From NCBI RefSeq assembly GCF_009720825.1, contig NZ_WNKY01000003.1, positions 266,679 through 330,678 of the forward strand: a DNA stretch of 64,000 bases, read 5' to 3'. This document shows positions 1-8,054 of this stretch, piece by piece. This stretch comes from Duganella radicis (GTDB taxonomy: Bacteria; Pseudomonadota; Gammaproteobacteria; Burkholderiales; Burkholderiaceae_D). Under the pieces are notes generated by a model, which saw only the letters and a list, made by a program, of their open reading frames with translations, had not been told where the DNA came from and ran no database searches. The position numbers and the translations under genes were made by a program. Positions within the stretch are counted from its first letter, which is position 1, and the number at the start of each line of letters is the position of its first letter.

Positions 1-324
1 CATGCGTTCCTTGTTGACGGCGTAGCGTTCGGCATTGCAGTTTTGCAGCATCTGCCACATCCATTGCAGCTGGAACAGGGTACCGTCCGGTTTGATGGAC
101 AGCGGCGCGTGGCGCTGGACCATCCATTTCATGGCTTTCAGGGGGATGCCGGGAGCGGCCCAAGGTGAGGCGTAGCCGGGCGAGATCTGGCCGGCGTTGG
201 CGAAGCTGGTTTCGAGGGCGGGGCCGGGTTGGCGGTCCAGCACGGTGACGTCGTGGCCGGCTTTGGCCAGATAGTAGGCGCTGGTGACGCCGATAACACC
301 GCTACCCAGGATGACTACACGCAT
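1..324 (-). CDS. dadA: D-amino acid dehydrogenase small subunit, N-terminal part (cut by window edge)
   Basis: The first 108 codons read [20 protein letters not shown], a Rossmann FAD-binding start with GxGxxG at residues 7-12. They are followed by a [21 protein letters not shown] stretch typical of DadA. The family is a membrane-associated flavoenzyme that oxidatively deaminates D-amino acids, classically D-alanine made from L-alanine by the racemase DadX, passing electrons to the respiratory chain. The rest of the protein lies beyond base 1. It is divergent from an Lrp/AsnC regulator 98 bp away, the usual arrangement for alanine-responsive control of dadA. Related glycine or proline oxidases share the fold, but the N-terminal motif favours DadA. 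Confidence 0.85.
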   Translation of the reverse strand, partial: MRVVILGSGVIGVTSAYYLAKAGHDVTVLDRQPGPALETSFANAGQISPGYASPWAAPGIPLKAMKWMVQRHAPLSIKPDGTLFQLQWMWQMLQNCNAERYAVNKERM

Positions 325-422
325 TCTTGCCCCCGATTATTTAACTGCATTGGATTCCGCTATGGTATTCTCGTTCTACTAGTGTTTGTTACTGTATATG
401 CGCGATAAAACAGTGGATTTTC

Positions 423-920
423 ATGAGAATTCATAAAGAATCGGTCCGCGGACTGGACAAGCTTGACCGAAAGATATTGCAGATCCTGCAGGAGGACGGG
501 CGGATCTCGATGAAGGATCTGGGCGAGCAGGTGGGCTTGTCGACCACGCCGACCATCGAGCGGGTCAAGCGCATGGAGCGCGATGGCGTGATTACCGGCT
601 ACCACGCACGCATCGATCCGCCGTCGCTGGGGGCCAAGCTGCTGGTGTTTGTCGAGATTACGTTGAATCAGAAGTCGGGGCCGGCGTTCGAGCAATTCCG
701 GCGCGAGGTGTTGCGGATTCCTGAGGTGCAGGAGTGCCATCTGGTGTCGGGCGATTTCGATTATCTGATCAAGGCGCGCATCCACGAGATGGCCGAATAC
801 CGCAAGCTGCTGGGCGAAATGCTGCTCAGCCTGCCTGGCGCGGCGCAGTCGAAAAGCTATGTGGTGATGGAGGAAATCAAGGAGACGCTGACTTTATCGA
901 CGGAAGTGGTGCAGGGCTGA
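423..920 (+). CDS. Lrp/AsnC family transcriptional regulator
   Basis: A 165-aa protein with an N-terminal winged helix-turn-helix (about residues 12-60, LDKLDRKILQILQEDGRIS then LSTTPTIERVKRMERDGVI). It is followed by the alpha/beta RAM effector domain (about 75-155, with the GDFDYLIK segment that lines the amino-acid pocket). Members form octamers and sense amino acids. Placement divergent from dadA suggests it activates dadA in response to alanine, as Lrp or DadR does elsewhere. That role is inferred from position. The ATG at 423 is chosen because the conserved HTH begins about 12 residues later. No strong Shine-Dalgarno is visible upstream. Confidence 0.9.
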   Translation: MRIHKESVRGLDKLDRKILQILQEDGRISMKDLGEQVGLSTTPTIERVKRMERDGVITGYHARIDPPSLGAKLLVFVEITLNQKSGPAFEQFRREVLRIPEVQECHLVSGDFDYLIKARIHEMAEYRKLLGEMLLSLPGAAQSKSYVVMEEIKETLTLSTEVVQG

Positions 921-975
921 TCTGCCTCAAAGTGGCGCCACTTGCGTTCGACGGCCGGCGGCGCATACTGTTCCC

Positions 976-1236
976 ATGAACTCCGTCGAATCCACCAAAT
1001 ACCGTAAAACGCTCGAAGAGGGCGGCGTGCCGTCCGGGCAGGCGCAGGCACATGCCGACGCGCTGGGAGAGGTCCTGGAGAATATTGCATCTAAAGAATG
1101 GGTGAAGACGGAACTCGAGCACCAGCTAGGGGACCTGAAATTCGACATGCTGAAATGGATGATCTCGCTGTTCGTCGCGCAGACTGGCATTACAGTTGGC
1201 GCCGTCATTGCCCTCGTCCGCTACCTGCCTCATTGA
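976..1236 (+). CDS. Small coiled-coil membrane protein (DUF1640-like)
   Basis: An 86-aa protein with three parts: an N-terminal region matching the 'A-HA-AL-E' pattern of DUF1640/CCDC90-type proteins (QAQAHADALGEVLENIAS), a predicted helical middle (KTELEHQLGDLKFDML), and one C-terminal hydrophobic segment (about residues 62-84, MISLFVAQTGITVGAVIALV). It is probably a short inner-membrane protein whose helical domain faces the cytoplasm. The next gene starts only 25 bp downstream on the same strand and also has membrane and coiled-coil features, so the two may be co-transcribed. No biochemical function can be assigned from sequence. Confidence 0.7.
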   Translation: MNSVESTKYRKTLEEGGVPSGQAQAHADALGEVLENIASKEWVKTELEHQLGDLKFDMLKWMISLFVAQTGITVGAVIALVRYLPH

Positions 1237-1261
1237 TCCTTGCTTCAGTTACAATGTAATA

Positions 1262-2812
1262 ATGGCATCACAACCAACTGGAGCAGGCGTGGATATCGTC
1301 GTGCGCTCGCTGGACGAGCATTTGTCTTCTGACCAGAGTTTCAGCTCCGCCTACGCGCGCGCGGTGGGCGCGATCGCCGGTAACGAGGGCAGCCTCACGC
1401 TCGCCCAGTTCGCCGCCGTCACCGATATCGCCGGCGACGGCCAATCTTCAGCTGTCTTCACCGCACTGGTGCTGAACGCCATCGAATCCGGCGTGGAAGT
1501 CGACTGGGCGTTGAATGCGCTCAGCCGCAGCTGCACCGGCATCGATCAACAGGCGCGCGAGCATGCCCTGAGCATGGCGATTCCGCTGCTGGCGCTGCAC
1601 GGCGCCGACGCCCGCGCATTGGCGCAGCGTCTGGCCAAAGCGCTGTCGGTGCGCCTGCCGCCGGAAGACCTGGAGCGCCTGCCGCCGGCCGAGGAGCGCG
1701 GTATCCTCGCCAACCTCGGCGAACAGGCGCGCCGGCTGGTGCGCGGCCGTTCGCTGGCCGACGCGGTGGCGGATTTCGGCCGTACCGCCGGTCAGCAGGA
1801 ACTGATTACCCACGCGCGCCATTTCCAGTCCGGGGAAATCGACCAGAGCGCGCTGCGCGATCTGGTGAGCAGCACCACGGCCGCCATCACGCACGACATC
1901 TCGGTCTACCTTGAACAGGCGCGCCTGCTGTCGGCGGGCGAGGCGGCCGCCAGTTCGCTGGTCGGCGCCGCCAGGGATTTGAAAAATCAGGTGACGCAGC
2001 GGCTGGTGCTGGTGGACCAGCGCATCGCCCACGAGCGCCGTTTGATGATCGAGGAAATCGACGACGCCGTGCACGACGCCGGCAACGCCATCGAACTGGC
2101 CATGACCGACCGCCTCAACACCGACAAGTGGAAGGACGAAGACGTGTGGGCCAGCATGGGCCGCAACCAGTTCGGGCAGGAGATGGAGCGGCGGCTGGAC
2201 CGCATCGTGCGCCGCAAGGAGCAAGCCTTGCAGCTGTTGCAGGAAGACCTGCGGCTGTTCCAGTCTGGGATGAAGCTGGGGCAGGCGACGGTGTTCCAGC
2301 GTCAGCATCATGCGGCGCTGGCCAAGCTGATGCCGCGCATGCGCATCGGCACGCGCATCGTCAACAGGCTTGATACGGCGGCCAATGTCACCTTGGTCAG
2401 CGGCGCGGCGGTGGCGGCCAGCACCGGCACGGCGGCTTACCTGATCGGCGCGGCGGTGGTGTTGCCGGTGGTGGCGCCGGTGGCGCCGTTTGTCGGCGGC
2501 GCCGTGCTGCTGGCCGGCGCGTTCAAGTGGTTCACCGACGGCGGCAAACGCAAACGTACCGAGATCCGCGACAAGCGCGCCGCCTTTGAAGAGGAACTGC
2601 GCAAGCAATTGCTGGCGGCCGAGCAGTCCTTCAACGCGCAGCTGGATCAGGTGGCGGAAGGCTTCCGCGATTCGGCCGTGCAGCTGTTGACACCCATTCT
2701 GCTGGAGGCCGAAGCCGCCGGCCGCGTGCCCGGCATGCGCCAGCGTATCGCCGACCGCGTGATCACCCAGGCCCAGGCCGCCATCCGCCAGCTCGATGCG
2801 GAACTCGGTTAA
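1262..2812 (+). CDS. Hypothetical protein resembling a dynamin stalk without GTPase domain
   Basis: A 516-aa mostly helical protein. Residues about 15-115 form a compact helical domain with a TerB-like look (AVGAIAGNEGSLTLAQFAAV). A long helical region follows. Residues about 370-425 are a glycine/alanine/valine-rich hydrophobic hairpin (AAYLIGAAVVLPVVAPVAPF then GGAVLLAGAFKWF). A KRKR patch and an amphipathic C-terminal coiled coil of about 85 residues close it. This hairpin / basic patch / coil order resembles the paddle and C-terminal stalk of bacterial dynamin-like proteins, but no P-loop or other G motif is present. The ATG at 1262 has no obvious Shine-Dalgarno; an in-frame GTG at 1289 preceded by CTGGAG is an alternative. 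Its stop shares bases with the convergent emrA stop. Confidence 0.7.
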   Translation: MASQPTGAGVDIVVRSLDEHLSSDQSFSSAYARAVGAIAGNEGSLTLAQFAAVTDIAGDGQSSAVFTALVLNAIESGVEVDWALNALSRSCTGIDQQAREHALSMAIPLLALHGADARALAQRLAKALSVRLPPEDLERLPPAEERGILANLGEQARRLVRGRSLADAVADFGRTAGQQELITHARHFQSGEIDQSALRDLVSSTTAAITHDISVYLEQARLLSAGEAAASSLVGAARDLKNQVTQRLVLVDQRIAHERRLMIEEIDDAVHDAGNAIELAMTDRLNTDKWKDEDVWASMGRNQFGQEMERRLDRIVRRKEQALQLLQEDLRLFQSGMKLGQATVFQRQHHAALAKLMPRMRIGTRIVNRLDTAANVTLVSGAAVAASTGTAAYLIGAAVVLPVVAPVAPFVGGAVLLAGAFKWFTDGGKRKRTEIRDKRAAFEEELRKQLLAAEQSFNAQLDQVAEGFRDSAVQLLTPILLEAEAAGRVPGMRQRIADRVITQAQAAIRQLDAELG

Positions 2813-3957
2813 AGATTGCGGGCGATGATGGCGTCGGCTGCGCTGGCGGCTTGTTGCAGCGGTTGCGTCAAGGCTTGCGTGGTGTAGACCGGCGTTTGCG
2901 GCATGGCCGCGCCCAGCACCGGGCCGTCGGTCTTGCTGACGTCAACCGACACGGTGGTCGACAGGCCGATGCGCAACGGGTGCTCTTTCAGTTCTTTCGG
3001 ATCGAGCGCAATCCGCACCGGCAAGCGTTGTACCACCTTGATCCAGTTGCCGCTGGCGTTCTGGGCCGGCAGCAGCGAGAAGGCGCTGCCGGTGCCGGCC
3101 GACAGGCCCACCACGCGGCCGTGGAATGCCACTTTGCTGCCATACATGTCCGCTTCCACCTTGGCCGGCTGGCCGACGCGGATGCTCTTCAGTTCCGACT
3201 CCTTGAAGTTGGCGTCCACCCACAGCTGGTCGAGCGGCACGATGGCCATCAGCGACGTGCCCGGCGTGGCGCGCGCGCCGATTTGAACGCTGCGTTTGGC
3301 CACGTAGCCCGATACCGGCGCCAGAATGGTATTGCGGCGCGACGCCAGCCACGCTTGCACGTAGTCCGCCTTGGCCGCCTGCACCGCCGGATGCTGCGCC
3401 ACGCTCACGCCGCTGACGCCCGCCTTGGCCGCTTCTTCCTGCTTGAGCGCGACCGCGATCGCCGCACGCGCATCGGCCACGGCCTGGCGGGCGTGCTCGA
3501 CTTCCTCGCCGGAGATGGTGTGGTCTTCCGCCAGCGGCTTGCGGCGCGCCAGGTCGTCTTCCGCATTTTTCAGTTGCAGCTTGCGCAGTGCGACGGTGGC
3601 GTCGTACTGCGCCACGTCGGCGTAGCGCTGGCGTTGCTGGCGCACGGCGGCACCCAGTTTCGCATCGGCTTGCGCCAGCGCGATATCGGCATCGGCCGCA
3701 TCCAGCTGGATCAGCGGGGCGCCGGCTTGCACCATCTGCGTTTCATCGGCGCGGATCTCGGTGACGTTGCCGGTCACCTGCGACGACAGGTTGACCAGGT
3801 TGCCGCCGACGTAGGCGTTGTCGGTCTCCTGCACCTTGGACAGCACGACCTCGTAGTAGACCGCATAGGCCGCACCGGCGGCGATGAAGGCCAGCGTGAT
3901 CGCCGCCAGCATGAACTTGCGCTTTTTCTCGTTTGGTTTGGTGATTTCAGTGCTCAT
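2809..3957 (-). CDS. emrA: EmrA/HlyD-type membrane fusion protein of an MFS efflux pump
   Basis: A 382-aa periplasmic adaptor. It has an N-terminal cytoplasmic tail, one transmembrane helix (about residues 16-36), then the EmrA signature DNAYVGGNLVNLSSQVTGNV, a biotinyl-lipoyl-like half-motif (IRADETQMVQAGAPLIQLD), a helical hairpin (about 95-190) and a beta-barrel domain (SGYVAKRSVQIGARATPGTS). It should bridge the MFS pump to the outer-membrane channel encoded just upstream. It is the last gene of a marR-emrB-OMF-emrA operon on the minus strand, 12 bp after the channel gene. The substrate cannot be read from sequence; EmrAB-type pumps usually export hydrophobic toxicants. Confidence 0.92.
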   Translation of the reverse strand: MSTEITKPNEKKRKFMLAAITLAFIAAGAAYAVYYEVVLSKVQETDNAYVGGNLVNLSSQVTGNVTEIRADETQMVQAGAPLIQLDAADADIALAQADAKLGAAVRQQRQRYADVAQYDATVALRKLQLKNAEDDLARRKPLAEDHTISGEEVEHARQAVADARAAIAVALKQEEAAKAGVSGVSVAQHPAVQAAKADYVQAWLASRRNTILAPVSGYVAKRSVQIGARATPGTSLMAIVPLDQLWVDANFKESELKSIRVGQPAKVEADMYGSKVAFHGRVVGLSAGTGSAFSLLPAQNASGNWIKVVQRLPVRIALDPKELKEHPLRIGLSTTVSVDVSKTDGPVLGAAMPQTPVYTTQALTQPLQQAASAADAIIARNL

Positions 3958-3969
3958 GATGTTGTGTCC

Positions 3970-5406
3970 TTATTTGATGGCGGTCGCCAGCGGCGCTTCT
4001 TCGTGATAGCCGCCGCCCAGCGCATTGGTCAGCGCGACTTCGGCCAGCAGTTGTACCTGTTGCAGATAGAGGTCGGCGTCCTGCTGCTTGAGCAGGGCCA
4101 GGCGCGCATTCAGCACGCTGTTATTGTTGGCCAGGCCGTGATCCAATCGCTTCTGCGCCGACGCCAGTTGCGCGCGTGCCAGCGTGGTGGCCGCGGTCTG
4201 CTGTGTGATCTGCTGCTCGATGCCTTGCAGCTGCGCGCCGCCTTGCGCCACGTCGCGCACGGCTTCGACGATGGTCTGGTTGTACTCGGCGATGCGTTCG
4301 TTGCGGGTGGTGCGGGCGCTGTCCAGTTGCGCGTCGAGGCGCTTGGCGTCGAATAGCGGCAGCGACACGCTCGGCCCGATGTACACGGTGCGGCTGGCCA
4401 GTTGCAGCAGGTCTTCGGCCTTGACGCTATTCAGGCCGATGGCGCCGGTCAGGTTGACATCCGGGTAGAACGCGGCCTTGGCGGCGTCGATCTTGCTGAG
4501 CGAGGCTTCCAGTTTCCAGCGCGCGGCTTGCAGGTCGGGACGGCGTGCCAGCAGTTCCATGCCCAGACGGGCGGGCAGGGCGTGCGGCGTGGCGGTCAGC
4601 GCGACCGGCTTGAGATCGGCCAGCGCGGTGTTGTCGGCGCCGGCCAGGGCGCGCAGGGCTTCGCGTTCGTGTTCGATGTCGGCCTTGAGCGCGGCCTGCT
4701 GTTTGGCGGTCAGACGCAGTTCCGCTTCGGCGGCGCGCTGTTCGTCGGCGTTGGCCAGGCCCTGGGCGATGCGCCTGGCCTTGTCCTGCACCAAGGCCGT
4801 TTGCGCGGCCGCCAGTTGATCGGTGTTGGCAAGGCGCGCCCACGCGCCTTGCAGGCGGAAGTAGCTCTGCGCGATGGCGGCGGCCAGCACCTGCTCGGCT
4901 TCCGCATATTCCGCGCGGCCGGCATTCAGTTCGCCGACGGCGGCCGACACTTGCGCGCGGTTTTTGCCCCACCAGTCGAAGTTGTAGCGCAGGTCGAGGC
5001 GCAGCGTCTCTTCGGTGAAGTAAGCGCCGCCGATCGGCGCCGGGAACAGGCCAGTACCCGAGTAGCGCTGGCGGTTGGCGTTGCCGTTCACCGCGCCGGC
5101 GATGCCCAGATCGGCCACGCTGCGCGACAGCGAGGAGCGCGCGGTGCCGATGTGCGCCGCCGCCACTTCCAGCGACGGGCCGCCGGCCAGGGCCTGCTTG
5201 ATGATGGCGTTCAGCTGTGCGTCATGATAGGCGGTCCACCATTGCGCCTGTGGCCAGCCTTCCTTGGCCAGCTTGATGTTGGACGACAGTTCTGCGCTGG
5301 CGATATCGCGCCGGGCGAGCGGCTGCTTGTCGGCCGGGATCTGCGCGCAGCCGGCGAGGGTGATGGCCACGGCGGCTGCCACAGCCAGTACGGTAGGTGT
5401 TTTCAC
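3970..5406 (-). CDS. NodT-family outer-membrane efflux lipoprotein
   Basis: A 478-aa TolC-like channel subunit with a lipoprotein signal (hydrophobic segment then LAGC, Cys20) and two repeats of the OEP domain. Typical NodT motifs are present: WWTAYHDAQLNAIIKQAL near the start, MELLARRPDLQAARWKLEAS in the middle and SLPLFDAKRLDAQLDSARTT before the second repeat. As a trimer it would form the outer-membrane exit duct for the EmrAB pump encoded on either side. It sits 12 bp after emrB and 12 bp before emrA on the minus strand, so it is co-transcribed with them. Confidence 0.92.
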   Translation of the reverse strand: MKTPTVLAVAAAVAITLAGCAQIPADKQPLARRDIASAELSSNIKLAKEGWPQAQWWTAYHDAQLNAIIKQALAGGPSLEVAAAHIGTARSSLSRSVADLGIAGAVNGNANRQRYSGTGLFPAPIGGAYFTEETLRLDLRYNFDWWGKNRAQVSAAVGELNAGRAEYAEAEQVLAAAIAQSYFRLQGAWARLANTDQLAAAQTALVQDKARRIAQGLANADEQRAAEAELRLTAKQQAALKADIEHEREALRALAGADNTALADLKPVALTATPHALPARLGMELLARRPDLQAARWKLEASLSKIDAAKAAFYPDVNLTGAIGLNSVKAEDLLQLASRTVYIGPSVSLPLFDAKRLDAQLDSARTTRNERIAEYNQTIVEAVRDVAQGGAQLQGIEQQITQQTAATTLARAQLASAQKRLDHGLANNNSVLNARLALLKQQDADLYLQQVQLLAEVALTNALGGGYHEEAPLATAIK

Positions 5407-5418
5407 TTCAGGTTCTCC

Positions 5419-6951
5419 TCATTCCATCGCAGCGTGATCGACTGCGGCCGGTGCGGTTTTCGCCGGCGGTTTAATCAGCAACAGCAGCGGAATCACGCAC
5501 AGCGTTGCGATCATCATCAGCCAGAAGTCGTCCACGTAGGCGATCATCGACGCCTGGCGGGTGATCTCATTGTTCAGCGTGGCCGCCGCCTGCGGCGTGG
5601 CCAGGTTGTCCAGCAGCGCCGGATTGGTGGTGGAGATGTGCTCCGTCAGCGAGGCGTGCACGGTCTGGGTATTGCGCGCCAACAGGGTCTGCACCAGCGC
5701 GATGCCGATCGAGCTGCCGATATTGCGTATCAGGCTGTAGATGGCCGTGCCTTCGGCGCGCATCTCCGGCGACAGGGTGGCGAAGGTGGCGGCGCTCAGC
5801 GGCACGAACACCAGTCCGAGGCCCAGGCCCTGGATCACGCCCGGCCACACGATGTCGCTTTGCGACAGCACCAGCGTGTACTGGGTCATCTGCCACAGCG
5901 AGAAGGCGGTGATCAGGAAGCCGCTGCCCAGCAGCAGGCGCAGGTCGATCTTGCCGACCAGGCGGCCGACAAACATCATCGCCACCATGGTGCCGATGCC
6001 GCTCGGCGCCGTCACCAGCCCGGCGATCTTGGCCGGATAGCCCATCAGGCTTTGCAACATCGACGGCGTGAGCGCGCGCGTGGCGTACAACACCAGGCCG
6101 ACGATGAAGATGAACAACAGCCCGCTGACGTAGTTGGCATTGCGCAGCAGGCGGTAATCGAAGAAGGATTTGCCGGCCGGGCGCGTGGCGGTGTGGGCGA
6201 CAAAATAAGCAAAGCTCAGCGCCAGGATGATGGCTTCCACCCAGGTTTCGGTGGAGCTGAACCAGTCATTCTGCTCGCCGCGGTCGAGCAGCATTTGCAG
6301 CGCGCCGATGGCCAGGCTGAGGGTGGCGAAGCCGAAGGCGTCGAACCGCATCTTGCGCGGCGCCGCGGTCTTGCGGATGTAGCGCCAGATGCCGTAGAAG
6401 GCCAGCGCGCCCACCGGCACGTTGATGAAGAACACCCAGCGCCAGTCGTAGCTGTCGGTCAGCCAGCCGCCGAGGGTGGGGCCGAGAATCGGGCCGATCA
6501 TCACGCCCATGCCCCACACGGCCATGGCCGAGCCGTGCTTTTCGCGCGGATTGATGTCCAGCAGGGTGGCTTGCGACAGCGGCACCAGCGCCGCGCCGAA
6601 AATCCCTTGCAGCAGGCGCGCGATGACGATTTCGGTCAGCGAACCGGACAGGCCGCACAGCACCGAGGCGATGGTGAAGCCCGCCACCGAGGCCAGGAAA
6701 ATGTTCTTCTGGCCGAAGCGGTCGCACAGCCAGCCAGTCAGCGGCGTGGCGATCGCGGCAGCCACGATGAAGGAGGTCAGCACCCAGGTGATCTGGTCCT
6801 GCGAGGCCGACAGGCTGCCCTGCATGTGCGGCAGGGCGACGTTGGCGATGGTGCCGTCCAGCGCCTGGATGATGGTGGCCAGCATGATCGAGATGGTGAT
6901 CATGCGGCGGTTCAGACTATCGCCGGGGAGGGTGCTTGCGGCCGCGCTCAT
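5419..6951 (-). CDS. emrB: EmrB/QacA-type MFS multidrug transporter (DHA2)
   Basis: A 510-aa, 14-transmembrane-segment proton-driven antiporter. Family motifs are visible: ALDGTIANVALPHMQGSL in TM1, LTGWLCDRFGQKNIFL (motif A) between TM2 and TM3, and GMGVMIGPILGPTLGGWLTD (motif C) in TM5. It starts with an ATGA overlap on the stop of the upstream marR gene (6948-6951), implying translational coupling, and is followed by an outer-membrane channel and an EmrA adaptor. Together these form a complete tripartite pump. Substrate unknown. Confidence 0.95.
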   Translation of the reverse strand: MSAAASTLPGDSLNRRMITISIMLATIIQALDGTIANVALPHMQGSLSASQDQITWVLTSFIVAAAIATPLTGWLCDRFGQKNIFLASVAGFTIASVLCGLSGSLTEIVIARLLQGIFGAALVPLSQATLLDINPREKHGSAMAVWGMGVMIGPILGPTLGGWLTDSYDWRWVFFINVPVGALAFYGIWRYIRKTAAPRKMRFDAFGFATLSLAIGALQMLLDRGEQNDWFSSTETWVEAIILALSFAYFVAHTATRPAGKSFFDYRLLRNANYVSGLLFIFIVGLVLYATRALTPSMLQSLMGYPAKIAGLVTAPSGIGTMVAMMFVGRLVGKIDLRLLLGSGFLITAFSLWQMTQYTLVLSQSDIVWPGVIQGLGLGLVFVPLSAATFATLSPEMRAEGTAIYSLIRNIGSSIGIALVQTLLARNTQTVHASLTEHISTTNPALLDNLATPQAAATLNNEITRQASMIAYVDDFWLMMIATLCVIPLLLLIKPPAKTAPAAVDHAAME

Positions 6952-7382
6952 GGCAGGGACTCGATGTTGGCCTGGATGGCTTCAAGGAAGGTGGTGACGG
7001 TGCGCAGCGTCTCAGGATCGACATTGCCCAGTAGCTCGCGGCGCAGGGCGTCGGCTTCCTTCCACACCGATTCATACACGTCTTGCCCGGCCGGCGTCAG
7101 GCTCAGCAGCTTGACGCGGCGGTCGGTGGCGGACGGCGTGCGCACCATGTAGCCGGCTTTGACCAGCCGGTCCACGGTGGACACCATGGTCGGATCTTCC
7201 ACCCCGGCGCGCGCCGCCAGCCGGGTTTGCGATGGCGGTTCGGTTTCCTTGGCGGTGAGGGCGATGGCCATCCAGCTGGCCTGGCTCAGGTTCAGGTGCT
7301 TGAGGCGGCGGTCGATGGCCAAGCGCCAGGCCCGCGCCGAATTGTGCAGCGCGGCCGAGAAGCGTTCTTCTATAGAAGACAT
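6948..7382 (-). CDS. MarR-family repressor of the efflux operon
   Basis: A 144-aa dimeric winged-helix regulator. The recognition region PPSQTRLAARAGVEDPTMVS and the wing VRTPSATDRRVKLLSLTPAG (with the conserved D-R) are clear. It is the first gene of the emrB / channel / emrA operon and overlaps emrB by four bases. A 24-bp palindrome lies about 14 bp upstream of its start, the expected place for autorepression. The usual model is release from DNA on binding a phenolic or hydrophobic ligand. The ligand is unknown here. Confidence 0.92.
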   Translation of the reverse strand: MSSIEERFSAALHNSARAWRLAIDRRLKHLNLSQASWMAIALTAKETEPPSQTRLAARAGVEDPTMVSTVDRLVKAGYMVRTPSATDRRVKLLSLTPAGQDVYESVWKEADALRRELLGNVDPETLRTVTTFLEAIQANIESLP

Positions 7383-7395
7383 ATGATTTTGGTGC

Positions 7396-7419
7396 TAATG
7401 GTTAGATATCGAACGATTA
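7396..7419. promoter_or_regulatory. Probable MarR operator
   Basis: A 24-bp dyad of the form TAA-nn-GTT-n-GATATC-n-AAC-nn-TTA, symmetric at every specified position. It lies between the marR start (7382) and the divergent gene at 7525. Length and position fit MarR-family operators, so binding would repress the efflux operon and possibly the divergent gene. Confidence 0.7.
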
Positions 7420-7524
7420 GTTTAACACAGGTAATTTATGTTCGCTAGCGCACTGAAATTTTGTGCCGCTGCGGCTATCATGAGAAATGAGCACCTTCGC
7501 TCATACTAAAAACAGAGACTTATC

Positions 7525-8016
7525 ATGAAAGCCAAGTTACTCGCCGCCAGCCTGCTGGCCTTGTCTGCCTCCGCCTTTGCCTCCGATGTGGCGATGTCCA
7601 TCAGCGTCGGTCAACCCGGCTTCTATGGCCGCATCGACATCGGCGACTACCCCGCGCCGCAGCTGGTGTACCGCCAGCCGGTGATCATCGAGCGCCCGGT
7701 GCGTTACGTCGAGACCGCGCCGATCTACCTGCGCGTGCCGCCGGGCCACGCCAAGAACTGGGCCAAGCATTGCGGCAAGTACAATGCCTGCGGCCAGCGC
7801 GTGTACTTCGTGCAGGACAACTGGTACAACAACACCTACGTGCCGCGCTACCGCGAACGCCACGGCGGTCCGGACCGCCACGATTACCGCGATGACCGTC
7901 GTGACGACCGCCGCGACTACCGCGACGACCATCGCGATGACCGCCGCGACGACGGCCCGGGCCGTGGTCACGGCAACGGCAAAGGCCATGGTCACGGACA
8001 CGATAAACGCGACTGA
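7525..8016 (+). CDS. Exported protein with Asp/Arg-rich repeats
   Basis: A 163-aa protein with a clear signal peptide (MKAKLLAASLLALSASAFAS, cleavage near residue 20). A middle domain of about 90 residues has the pattern VPPGHAKNWAKHCGKYNACG with two cysteines. The C-terminal third is built from DDRRDD/YRDDHRDD units and ends in a Gly/His run (GHGNGKGHGHGHDKRD). Periplasmic or secreted location is likely. The middle domain resembles small periplasmic proteins common in Burkholderiales with no known function. The charged, His-rich tail could bind metal or surfaces, but this is only inference. It is divergent from marR and followed by ndh. Confidence 0.8.
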   Translation: MKAKLLAASLLALSASAFASDVAMSISVGQPGFYGRIDIGDYPAPQLVYRQPVIIERPVRYVETAPIYLRVPPGHAKNWAKHCGKYNACGQRVYFVQDNWYNNTYVPRYRERHGGPDRHDYRDDRRDDRRDYRDDHRDDRRDDGPGRGHGNGKGHGHGHDKRD

Positions 8017-8054
8017 TGCCATGGCGTAGAGCGCCGTCAACAAGGAGCATAACT

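Noticed and set aside
4402..7152. A 916-codon plus-strand frame across the efflux operon
   Set aside because: It lies antisense to emrB and the outer-membrane channel, and its residues show no folding pattern.
8016..8054. ATG at 8016 as the ndh start
   Set aside because: It overlaps the previous stop, lacks a proper ribosome site and adds residues before the FAD motif. TTG at 8055 with AAGGAG fits better.
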